In this document: in pieces, positions 32,823 through 39,449 of the stretch
Layout: the number at the start of each line of letters is the position of its first letter
Numbering within the stretch: the stretch's first letter is position 1
Position numbers and translations under genes: made by a program
Source of the DNA: JAPPHY01 sp034423135
Lineage (GTDB): Bacteria; Chloroflexota; Dehalococcoidia; Lucifugimonadales; UBA2985
Assembly (NCBI GenBank): GCA_034423135.1
Contig: DAOUJC010000007.1
Span: forward strand, 106,559 to 170,558
DNA: 64,000 bases
Direction of reading: 5' to 3'
The notes under the pieces: generated by a model
What the model was told of the DNA's origin: nothing
The model's input: the letters and a program-made list of their open reading frames with translations, nothing else
Database searches by the model: none

Positions 32823-32846
32823 GCAACTTCCCCGGAGGGAAGCTGC
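32823..32846 (-). other. Leader hairpin of the tRNA-tuf transcript
   Basis: On the minus strand GCAGCTTCCC and GGGAAGTTGC form a 10-bp stem (one G-U) closed by the stable tetraloop TCCG. It lies between the promoter and the first tRNA. A second possible promoter element, an extended -10 box TGCTATCAT (32860-32852), is just upstream of it. Confidence 0.45.
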
Positions 32847-32902
32847 ACTCAATGATAGCACAACCGGCCTCGATTAGCCACAGCCTGAGCCGTAACGAAC
32901 GG

Positions 32903-32932
32903 ACTATAAGGGTATGGCGGGCTGAAAGTCAA
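32903..32932 (-). promoter_or_regulatory. Main promoter of the tRNA-tuf-ribosomal protein cluster
   Basis: On the minus strand TTGACT (32932-32927), 18 bp, TATAGT (32908-32903), about 100 bp upstream of tRNA-Thr(TGT). Near-consensus, as expected for a highly expressed operon. Confidence 0.6.
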
Positions 32933-33004
32933 TATTTTGGGGCATGAATTCCGCCACGAAATCCCTTCAGACTGCGGGAATCGTTGCGCGTCCTTGGCTG
33001 GGCC

Positions 33005-34012
33005 TCAGCCGCCCAGGTTGGACAGGATCGTCGATACCGACGGCCTGTCTCCCTTTGACCTGCCGACGTACTTCCAAAGGATTTCGCCATTCAGGTCGAC
33101 GATGAAGGTTGCAGGCGATGCCTCGCTGTCACCCTGCAGGTTGTAGACCCCGTATGAACTCGGGACCTGTGCCGACAGGTCGTACAGGACTGGGAACGGA
33201 ATCTCCAGACCCGTCACTGCGAACCCCGCATCGCTGAGGTTGTCCACGCTGATTGCCAGCACCTCCGCGTTCAACCCCTGGATCTGTCCGTATACATCTT
33301 TCAGCTCGCCGAGCTGAGCTCTGCAGAACGGTCACCAGAACCCTCTGTAGAACACGACCACAACTTGCCTGTCACCTCTGTATGACAGCAGCGAGTGAGA
33401 CGACCCGGTTGCGGAAGGCAGGCTGAAGTTCGGCGCCAGGTCTCCCACGTTTGTGCCGATGGTGCGAGCCGGCGTAGGCGTGGCAGTTGGCGGGGGCACA
33501 GGTGTCGCAGTCGGCGCAGGCACAGGCGTCGCAGTTGGGGCAGGCACGGGAGTCGCGGTTGGCGGGGGCACAGGCGTCGCAGTCGGCGCGGGCACAGGCG
33601 TTGCGGTTGGCGCAGGCCTGGGCGTCGCAGTTGGCGCGGGCGGTCGTGTGGCCGTGGGTAGAGGCGTGGGGGAGGGAACGGCGGTTGCAGTCGGAGCAGG
33701 CGGCGCCGTTGGCTCTACGGTCGCGGTTGGCTCAGCCGTCGGCGTCGCGAATCGCAGTGGCGATGGCGTGGCCGTCGGGGCGTCGGTCGGAGGCGGCGTG
33801 TCAGTCGGAGAGGGCGTCGCTGTTGGAATGGGTGAGGAGGTCGGTGTCGGCATAGCCGTGGGCTGCGGCGTGTCCGTGGGCGCGAGCGTCGGCGACGGCT
33901 CGACGCGGGCCTCCGTGGGCGTGTTCACAGGCGGCACGGGCGTGTCCTCAGCGCCGCAGGCGGCGGCGGTCACTGCAAACAGGCCAAGCAGCAGGACTGC
34001 GAGTGTGCGCAT
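33005..34012 (-). CDS. Peroxiredoxin-like lipoprotein, probable selenoprotein (in-frame UGA at 33334-33332)
   Basis: Read through one in-frame TGA, the frame gives 335 residues. A signal peptide ends at lipobox Cys19 (FAVTAAAC), a ~160-residue Pro/Thr-rich linker follows, then an AhpC/TSA (redoxin) domain: GDLAPNFSLPSATG, VVVVFYRGFW, the TGA, PFCRAQLGELKDVYG, AISVD and SPATFIVDLNGEILWKYVG. Homologues have FYRGFWCPFCRAQL, so the TGA sits exactly where the peroxidatic Cys belongs, giving a U-P-F-C (UxxC) motif at Sec227. A 7-bp hairpin with a GGC loop starts 14 nt after the UGA, a bacterial SECIS-like element. Without recoding, both halves would be useless. It would reduce peroxides at the cell surface. 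An IS element ends 2 bp before the start codon region. Confidence 0.88.
33301..33317 (-). promoter_or_regulatory. SECIS-like hairpin of the selenoprotein
   Basis: On the minus strand TCAGCTC-GGC-GAGCTGA: a perfect 7-bp stem with a 3-nt loop. 21 nt separate the UGA codon from the loop, and the loop begins with GG. Published bacterial SECIS models require an apical loop with a G in its first two positions about 16-37 nt after the UGA, which this meets. Confidence 0.65.
33476..33650 (-). repeat. In-frame 24-bp tandem repeats coding the Pro/Thr linker
   Basis: About seven imperfect 24-bp units encode the octapeptide PAPTATPV or PPPTATPV in the linker of the selenoprotein. Such repeats can change number by slippage and so alter linker length. 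Confidence 0.8.
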
Positions 34013-34034
34013 GAATCAAGTAGGTGATTATCCC

Positions 34035-34063
34035 TTGACATCACGTACTCTTTGTGATAGGAT
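34035..34063 (+). promoter_or_regulatory. Transposase promoter
   Basis: TTGACA (34035-34040, partly within the inverted repeat), 17 bp, TAGGAT (34058-34063). The ATG follows 6 bases later, so the transposase messenger is probably leaderless. Confidence 0.6.
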
Positions 34064-34069
34064 CAAGCC

Positions 34070-34927
34070 ATGAAGAGATACACAATCAAAGAGTTCAACG
34101 CCCAGTTTCCCGACGACGATGCCTGCCTTGAGTTCATCAAGAACGCTCGATGGCCTGACGGTATAACCTGCTCCAAGTGCGAGCGCATCACCAAGCACTT
34201 CCGCATCGCCGGTCGCAAGGTCTACAGCTGCGAGTTCTGCGGGAATCACGTCTCCCCAACCGCCGATACCATCTTCCACAAGTCGGCTACTCCGCTCCGG
34301 TCTTGGTTCCACGCCATGTTCCTCATGGCCTCCACTCGCACGGGCATATCCGCCAAGCAACTGGAACGACAGATCGGCGTCACCTACAAGACAGCGTGGA
34401 GGATGTTCAAACAGATTCGAACTCTCATGGCTCAGGACGACACGTTCCTGTTCGACCAGATTGAAGTTGATGAAACGTACATCGGTGGATATAGACCTGG
34501 CAAGCGTGGACGTGGAGCCGCAGGTAAGACCATCGTGGCCGGTATGGTACAGCGAGGCGGGAAGGCCGTCGCCAAGGTCGTGCCGGATGTAAAAGCCCGG
34601 ACACTTCTCCCCATGATTGCCGAGTACGCCAGCCCACACGCCATCATCTACACCGACGACATGCCTAGCTACACCCGCTTGACCAGCCTGGGCTACTACC
34701 ACGAAATCATCCAGCACAGCGCCAAGCAGTACGTGCTCGGAAACGTCCATACCAACAACGTGGAAGGGTTCTGGAGCAACGTCAAGCGTGGTATCGACGG
34801 CGTTCACCATGCGGTCAGTCCCAAGTACCTGCAAAGCTACATCGACTCCTACATCTACAGATTCAATCATCGGCACGACGAGACTCCGATGTTCGTTCAG
34901 CTTTTGGGGAAGGTCGCTTCTCTATAG
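34070..34927 (+). CDS. IS1595-family (ISXO2-like) transposase
   Basis: 285 residues. N-terminal zinc ribbon CSKCERITKHFRIAGRKVYSCEFCG with the SPTADTIFHKSATPLRSWFHAM segment, then the DDE-type catalytic domain: IEVDETYIGG (first Asp), IYTDDMPSY (second Asp) and HTNNVEGFWSNVKRGIDGVHH, where N/E completes the site, ending YIYRFNHRHDETP. The gene is intact, so the element may be active. Confidence 0.95.
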   Translation: MKRYTIKEFNAQFPDDDACLEFIKNARWPDGITCSKCERITKHFRIAGRKVYSCEFCGNHVSPTADTIFHKSATPLRSWFHAMFLMASTRTGISAKQLERQIGVTYKTAWRMFKQIRTLMAQDDTFLFDQIEVDETYIGGYRPGKRGRGAAGKTIVAGMVQRGGKAVAKVVPDVKARTLLPMIAEYASPHAIIYTDDMPSYTRLTSLGYYHEIIQHSAKQYVLGNVHTNNVEGFWSNVKRGIDGVHHAVSPKYLQSYIDSYIYRFNHRHDETPMFVQLLGKVASL

Positions 34928-35003
34928 GCTGAGCGGCCTTGGTTAATAGCTTCTCAAACGCCTTCTTGGTCAGGAACTCAGGGTTATCCTTTGGCTTAGT
35001 CAT
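34863..35003 (-). CDS. Small IS cargo protein
   Basis: 46 residues, read from the sequence: MTKPKDNPEFLTKKAFEKLL, then TKAAQPIEKRPSPKAERTSE to the end. GGGAG lies 6 nt before the ATG. It is basic and probably partly helical. The gene overlaps the 3' end of the transposase by 65 bp in antisense and starts 3 bp after the lipoprotein stop. Function unknown; its place suggests a role with, or control of, the element. Confidence 0.55.
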   Translation of the reverse strand: MTKPKDNPEFLTKKAFEKLLTKAAQPIEKRPSPKAERTSESRRADD

Positions 35004-35006
35004 AGT

Positions 35007-35363
35007 TCACTCCCTTACAGACCCGAATCCTCCGTATTTGACATCCTCCACGGCGCATCCAACCTTGTGATAGGTAACTATCGCGTGGTGCTTAACGTCC
35101 CTACCTCCGAGAGCCTTGATTGTGAACTCTACACCATACCAATCCAATGCCTCATCCGAAGGCGAACTCCTTAGAGAGACCGGCACCTTTACCACCTCTA
35201 CCGAATCAGGACGTATAGTCATTCCCCGTATTTCTTCCATTACCACGTCCTCAAACAATCCCCAACAAAGATAGTGTTCACTTCTCGTATCGACAGGTCC
35301 CATGCAGGCTGTCGCAAGAAGCAGGATCGCCGCTGCCAGTAAGGTAGTACCATATCGCTTCAC
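35007..35363 (-). CDS. Small lipoprotein, IS cargo
   Basis: 118 residues from GTG 35363, chosen because GGGAGG lies 7 nt upstream (an ATG at 35381 is less well placed). A signal segment (TTLLAAAILLLATAC) ends at a lipobox Cys20. The mature part has few recognisable features (YLCWGLFEDVVMEEIRGMTI; HHAIVTYHKVGCAVEDVKYG) and two more cysteines. No family recognised. It is the first of two cargo genes on this strand. Confidence 0.6.
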   Translation of the reverse strand: MKRYGTTLLAAAILLLATACMGPVDTRSEHYLCWGLFEDVVMEEIRGMTIRPDSVEVVKVPVSLRSSPSDEALDWYGVEFTIKALGGRDVKHHAIVTYHKVGCAVEDVKYGGFGSVRE

Positions 35364-35477
35364 TCGTGAGCCTCCCTTCAAGGAGACTCAGCACTCAGGT
35401 GGGCCTCCTCGCGTCGCTATGGACACCAGACCAACCCTGCCAGGTCATCTGCGCTTTAGACACAGCACCGCGAGGAG

Positions 35478-35496
35478 CAGCCCTCGATAAGGGCTG
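35478..35496. terminator. Hairpin inside the IS
   Basis: CAGCCCT-CGATA-AGGGCTG, a perfect 7-bp stem. It lies in the 250-bp gap between the divergently placed cargo genes; on the plus strand it sits upstream of the promoter at 35541. Confidence 0.4.
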
Positions 35497-35540
35497 ATGC
35501 CATTGCTTCGCTGTGCCTTCCTTAAAACGGTACAGGCAGA

Positions 35541-35569
35541 TTGACCTTGGCAGGTGCTTCAAGTATATT
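35541..35569 (+). promoter_or_regulatory. Promoter of the plus-strand IS cargo gene
   Basis: TTGACC (35541-35546), 17 bp, TATATT (35564-35569), about 48 bp before the GTG at 35617. Confidence 0.55.
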
Positions 35570-35616
35570 TTGTCAAGGACTTTCAACGCAAGGCCCTTTC
35601 TCAGGGGAGGTTTATC

Positions 35617-35865
35617 GTGCATAACCACGACAAGCTAGACGGGCAGATTGCAGCGCTTGCAGTTGCCATCGGCGTCCTGCTCGACAAAGAGACGACGGAA
35701 CAGCTTCTCTTCATCCTCAACGTCACAACCGACAGCGAGTCGGAGGAACTTGAAGACAGACTGACAAGCGAGGCAACTCGCTCGGCTTTCCGGGCTGCTC
35801 TGCGGCGTATCGTGGTAAGCTCCGCATACTACGATGCCGCAAGTGCAAGGCAGGTCGAAGATTGA
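35617..35865 (+). CDS. Small helical protein, IS cargo
   Basis: 82 residues from GTG 35617, with GGGGAGG 6 nt upstream and a good promoter at 35541. The sequence is amphipathic and probably all helical (KLDGQIAALAVAIGVLLDKE). No family recognised. Another open frame with its own ribosome site lies on the opposite strand (35635-35898); promoter evidence favours this one, but both could be expressed. Confidence 0.55.
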   Translation: MHNHDKLDGQIAALAVAIGVLLDKETTEQLLFILNVTTDSESEELEDRLTSEATRSAFRAALRRIVVSSAYYDAASARQVED

Positions 35866-35898
35866 CTTGCGTTCCTCTACCTTGGTATATCCGCTCAT
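35635..35898 (-). CDS. Possible cysteine-rich small protein antisense to the previous gene
   Basis: 87 residues from ATG 35898 with AAGGAG 4 nt upstream. Seven to eight cysteines, several in pairs (CTCGIVVC, CLAC, CKRC), suggest a zinc-binding fold. It overlaps 35617-35865 almost completely in antisense, and codon composition does not separate the two. A -10-like TATACT just outside the IS (35958-35953) reads towards it. Confidence 0.38.
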   Translation of the reverse strand: MSGYTKVEERKSIFDLPCTCGIVVCGAYHDTPQSSPESRASCLACQSVFKFLRLAVGCDVEDEEKLFRRLFVEQDADGNCKRCNLPV

Positions 35899-36002
35899 AC
35901 GTCTCCTTCCTCAATGACGCCTATACGTGCCGTTAGGGGATAGTCACCATCAAGTATACCATGCCATCTTGGTGCGCCATTCAGGAGTGGCGCGGTTCGT
36001 TC

Positions 36003-36043
36003 CCTTCCGCTCAAGTGGTTCGACAGGCTCACCATGAGCGGAA
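36003..36043. repeat. REP-like hairpin repeat
   Basis: A perfect 10-bp inverted repeat CTTCCGCTCA/TGAGCGGAAG around a spacer containing TTCGACAGGCTCA. A related copy is at 45401-45433. It lies in the 35899-36196 gap between the IS end and prpD; nothing else is visible there. Confidence 0.6.
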
Positions 36044-36196
36044 GTACACAGGTGCTCATTGGCCCTGTACGGTGTCGGGTGTGGCGGCGCCGGCGATCCG
36101 GGCGTGTCATGGCCTTGCCCATCACACCGGTGGCCGCTAGAATTGCCCGCGAGAGCCGGGCGCGTTCGGCGCAGGCCTCAAAGGGAGGTCATTCGC

Positions 36197-37606
36197 ATGG
36201 CTGAGTCGCTGGGAGACCGGTACGCATCGCTGTTCGCATCCTACGCCCACGCCACGCGTTGGGAGCAGCTACCGGAGGCCACAGTCCACGAGATCAAGCG
36301 CCGAGTGCTCGACAGCATCGGCGTGGCGATGGCTGCGTACGACGAGGACGCACCATCGGCGGCCAGGGCTTATGCGCTCGAGCTGCCTCACGCCACAGGC
36401 GCTACGCTGTGGGGCACAGACGCCCGCGTTGCGCCGGAGGCCGCCTCGCTGGCCAACGGCGTGATGGTGCGATACCTGGACTTCAACGACACGTACCTCT
36501 CGCGGGAGCCGCTGCACCCCAGCGACGTCATTCCGGGCATGATGGCGCTCTGCCAGTGGCGGAACCGCCCACTGAGCGACATGATAGCCGGCGTTGCGGT
36601 GGCGTACGAGGTCGGCGTCGCCCTGTGCGACTCCGTGAGCCTTCGAGCGCGCGGATGGGACCACGTGAACTACATCGCCGTGGCCGCGGCGTGCGGCGCG
36701 GGGACTCTGCTGGGCCTCTCGCAGTCGCAGATCGAGCATGCCGTCTCGATAGCGACCGTGCCCCACGCGTCGATGCGCCAGACCAGGGCGGGCGAGCTCT
36801 CGATGTGGAAGGGGGCTGCGGCCTCCAACTCCACGCGCAACGCGGTATTCGCCGCGCTGCTGGCTGAGAAGGGATTCACCGGACCGTTCCAGCCGTTCCA
36901 GGGCGAAATGGGCTTCCTGCGGCAGCTTCTGAGAGTGGACGACTTCGACAGCGCGCCCTTCCGGCCGATGGAGGAAGGCGCTCCGCCGACCCGTATTCTG
37001 GACACGTACATCAAGAGGTGGCCGGTGGAGTATCACGCACAGAGCGCCGTGGACATCGCGGCTGACCTGAGGCAGCAGCTAGGATCCGCGGACTCGGCGA
37101 GCGCGGTGGAGTCCGTCCACATAGACACTTTCGGCGTCGCTTACGAGATTATCGCTATGGATCCGGAGAAGTGGGCTCCCAAAACTCGCGAGACAGCCGA
37201 CCACTCCATGCCGTACATCGTGGCCGTCGCGCTGCTGGACGGCACGGTGAGCAGCGAGTCGTTCTCGGACGAGCGGCTGGCAGACCCGCGGGTGCGGTCG
37301 CTGCTGGACCGGACCACGCTGCGAATGGACCCGGAGCTGGACAAGGGATATCCGGAGGGCATACCCAATCGCATCACTATCACCACCGCCGACGGCCGCA
37401 AGCTGGTAGGCGAGCAGAGCTACCCGCGAGGCCACTACCACAACCCCATGACCGACGCGGAGGTTGAGGCCAAGCTGCTCTCGAACGTGGAGGGCCGCTG
37501 GAGCGAGGCGCAGTCGCGGCGCGTGATCGACTTGGTGTGGAGCCTGGAGCAGCAGCCAAGCCTGGATGCACTTCTTTCGGCGATGGCCGGCAACGTTGCC
37601 GGCTAG
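36197..37606 (+). CDS. prpD: MmgE/PrpD family protein, probable 2-methylcitrate dehydratase
   Basis: 469 residues from ATG 36197 with GGGAGG at 36183-36188. MmgE/PrpD features include HEIKRRVLDSIGVAMAAYDEDAPS, the LDFNDTYL substrate motif, WDHVNYIAVAAACGAG and GELSMWKGAAASNSTRNAVFAALLAEKG, then ETADHSMPYIVAVALLDG near the end. PrpD dehydrates 2-methylcitrate in propionate breakdown; some family members act on cis-aconitate or iminodisuccinate. The citrate synthase gene 19 bp downstream favours the methylcitrate role. A longer frame back to 36059 lacks family similarity. Confidence 0.85.
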   Translation: MAESLGDRYASLFASYAHATRWEQLPEATVHEIKRRVLDSIGVAMAAYDEDAPSAARAYALELPHATGATLWGTDARVAPEAASLANGVMVRYLDFNDTYLSREPLHPSDVIPGMMALCQWRNRPLSDMIAGVAVAYEVGVALCDSVSLRARGWDHVNYIAVAAACGAGTLLGLSQSQIEHAVSIATVPHASMRQTRAGELSMWKGAAASNSTRNAVFAALLAEKGFTGPFQPFQGEMGFLRQLLRVDDFDSAPFRPMEEGAPPTRILDTYIKRWPVEYHAQSAVDIAADLRQQLGSADSASAVESVHIDTFGVAYEIIAMDPEKWAPKTRETADHSMPYIVAVALLDGTVSSESFSDERLADPRVRSLLDRTTLRMDPELDKGYPEGIPNRITITTADGRKLVGEQSYPRGHYHNPMTDAEVEAKLLSNVEGRWSEAQSRRVIDLVWSLEQQPSLDALLSAMAGNVAG

Positions 37607-37625
37607 ACTCTGGTAGGGGGTTGCC

Positions 37626-38756
37626 ATGGTGACACCGCAGTACAGCCCGGGCCTTGAGGGCGTAATCTCCAACGTCACCCAGCTATCGTACCTGGACGTT
37701 GACGATGAGGTGATCCTGATACGCGGCTACGACCTGATCGACCTGGCGCGCAGCCTGAAGTACGTGGACGTGGCGCACCTAGTCATGTACGGCGAGTTGC
37801 CCGACGAAGCCGCATCACTCGCCCTGAACGACGCACTCATGTCGCAGTGCGAGCTGCCTGAGGACGCCTATCGCCTGCTGGAACTGCTGCCCAAGGAGAC
37901 GGTGGTGATGGACGCCCTGCGTACGGGCATCTCGTTCCTGGCCGGCTACGAGGATCCGGACCTGCTGACGGACGCCTCGCGTGAGGCGAATCTGGCGAAG
38001 GGCGTCAGGCTGCTCGCGCGTGCCCCCGCGGTCGCGGTGAACGCCTACCGGGCGCTGAACGGCATGGACGTCGTGCGGCCGGATCCATCGCTGGGCTTCG
38101 CGGAGAACTTCCTGTACATGATTCGGGGAGTCCCGCCGGACGCGGAGTCGCTGGAGGGTTTCGACCGCATCCTCACGTGCTACGTAGAGCACGAAATGGC
38201 CAACTCCACCTTCGCGGCGCGTGTAATAGGCTCCACGCTTGCAGACGTGTACGGCGCGCTCACTGGCGCGGTGGCTTCGCTGAAGGGGCCGCTGCACGGC
38301 GGCGCAAACGAGGCCGCCATATCGATGCTGCTGGACATCTACCACAACGGCGGCGAGGCCGCGGCCGAGGAGTACGTGATGGATCAGCTACGGCAGCGGG
38401 CGCGCATCATGGGGTTCGGCCACCGCGTGTACATGCGACGCTACGACCCGCGCGCGCTGTTCCTGCGTGACTACATCGAGGCGCTGGCGGAACGCAGGCC
38501 GGAGGGGCGCGAGCTTCACGCCATCTATCGCACGGTGGAAGAGGTCATGCTCCGCGAACGGGGCCTGTACCCCAACGCCGACTACCCGATCGCGCTCCTC
38601 TTCTACCTGCTGGACATTCCCGTGCCGCTGGACACGCCGATATTCCAGTGCGCCCGCATAGCGGGGCTGGTGGCCCACGTGATAGAGCAGCAGGAGGACA
38701 ACCGGCTGTTCAGGCCACGTGTGCAGTACGAGGGGCCGCGCGGCCTGCAGGCGTAG
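37626..38756 (+). CDS. Citrate synthase / 2-methylcitrate synthase
   Basis: 376 residues, the short (type II-like, ~370) class. Catalytic elements: EHEMANSTFAARV and GPLHGGANEAAI (the two active-site histidines), MGFGHRVYMRRYDPRA, and the C-terminal Asp in YPNADYPIALLFYLL. It condenses oxaloacetate with acetyl-CoA or propionyl-CoA. Pairing with prpD suggests 2-methylcitrate synthase, but prpB (methylisocitrate lyase) is not visible. Confidence 0.92.
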   Translation: MVTPQYSPGLEGVISNVTQLSYLDVDDEVILIRGYDLIDLARSLKYVDVAHLVMYGELPDEAASLALNDALMSQCELPEDAYRLLELLPKETVVMDALRTGISFLAGYEDPDLLTDASREANLAKGVRLLARAPAVAVNAYRALNGMDVVRPDPSLGFAENFLYMIRGVPPDAESLEGFDRILTCYVEHEMANSTFAARVIGSTLADVYGALTGAVASLKGPLHGGANEAAISMLLDIYHNGGEAAAEEYVMDQLRQRARIMGFGHRVYMRRYDPRALFLRDYIEALAERRPEGRELHAIYRTVEEVMLRERGLYPNADYPIALLFYLLDIPVPLDTPIFQCARIAGLVAHVIEQQEDNRLFRPRVQYEGPRGLQA

Positions 38757-38915
38757 CCGAGATTCGTCTCCGAGAGCTACGCCGGACTGGAGCGCGAGGG
38801 CGCGCCTTCTCCAGAATTCGTATTCGCATCAGGGTGGGCGTGTTGAAAGTGGCGGCAGACTCCCACGCGGGTGTCGACGAGGCTGCTCACGTGCGCTTCC
38901 AGCTACGAACTACGC

Positions 38916-38944
38916 TTGACTATAGTTGGCGTTTGGCCTATGAT
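38916..38944 (+). promoter_or_regulatory. Promoter of the DUF35-thiolase operon
   Basis: TTGACT (38916-38921), 17 bp, TATGAT (38939-38944), 38 bp before the ATG at 38982. The rest of the gap from 38757 appears empty. Confidence 0.6.
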
Positions 38945-38981
38945 TCAGTCGACTTCAACTAATCTGCAGCGGAGGTGAACT

Positions 38982-39401
38982 ATGCCTAAGCAGTCCCCTG
39001 TTCCTGACGAGGTTGACAAGCCCTTTTGGGATGCCGCAAACGAGGACAGACTGGTCATCCAGTACTGCACAGACTGCAATATGTTGCAGCACCCGCCCGC
39101 TGCAACCTGCAACATCCCAGGGTGCGAGCCCGGCAACAATTTCGAGTGGAGAGAGATGAGCGGGCGCGGCAGGGTCTACGGCTACGGCGTCATGTATGAC
39201 TGCCCCGTCACCATCCTGGCCGAGGACCAGCCCTTCAACATAGCAGTGGTTGAGCTGGAGGAAGACCCGGGCATCAAGATGCTCTCGCACCTGCCCGGCA
39301 CGCCCGTGGACGACGTGCCCGTTGGCGCCCCCGTCCAGGTGGAGTTCGAGGTCACGCCCACCACCGGCCAGAAGGTGCCCGAGTGGCGCGTGGTCGGCTG
39401 A
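38982..39401 (+). CDS. OB-fold/zinc-ribbon (DUF35) acyl-CoA-associated protein
   Basis: 139 residues. An N-terminal helix (VDKPFWDAANEDRLVIQYC) leads into a rubredoxin-like zinc ribbon (CTDCNM ... CNIPGC) and then an OB fold with GRGRVYGYGVMYD and FNIAVVELEEDPGIKMLSHL. DUF35 proteins pair with thiolases and help bind acyl-CoA or carry substrates; the thiolase-like gene begins 48 bp downstream, the standard arrangement. Confidence 0.85.
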   Translation: MPKQSPVPDEVDKPFWDAANEDRLVIQYCTDCNMLQHPPAATCNIPGCEPGNNFEWREMSGRGRVYGYGVMYDCPVTILAEDQPFNIAVVELEEDPGIKMLSHLPGTPVDDVPVGAPVQVEFEVTPTTGQKVPEWRVVG

Positions 39402-39449
39402 CTACGACACCCTCGCACGATCCCCAACAGCAATAAAGGGAGGTGAGGT

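Larger units (their letters stand above)
34015..35956 (+). mobile_element. IS1595-family insertion sequence with cargo genes and 8-bp target duplication
   Basis: Element proper 34023-35948 (1926 bp). Terminal inverted repeats are GGTGATTATCCCTTGAC (34023-34039) and, on the other strand, GGTGACTATCCCCTAAC (35948-35932), 14 of 17 identical. They are flanked by an exact 8-bp direct repeat ATCAAGTA (34015-34022 and 35949-35956), the target duplication length known for IS1595 elements. Inside are the transposase, then three or four small genes not needed for transposition. The intact ends and duplication suggest a recent insertion. Confidence 0.92.

Noticed and set aside
33005..33334. Treating the peroxiredoxin as a pseudogene split by a nonsense mutation
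   Set aside because: The stop is TGA exactly at the catalytic Cys, both sides are intact with conserved motifs, and a SECIS-like hairpin is in place; decay would not be expected to produce this.
33453..34073. Long plus-strand frame rich in Gly/Val/Ala (GVAVGAGTGVAVG repeats)
   Set aside because: It is the mirror image of the 24-bp tandem repeats that code the Pro/Thr linker of the selenoprotein; no ribosome site and no domain.
36003..36043. Rho-independent terminator beside the IS
   Set aside because: No T-run follows, and a second copy elsewhere shows it is a dispersed repeat.
36059..36196. N-terminal extension of the MmgE/PrpD gene to 36059
   Set aside because: The extra residues are Arg/Gly/Pro-rich with no family similarity, and the ATG at 36197 has GGGAGG upstream.
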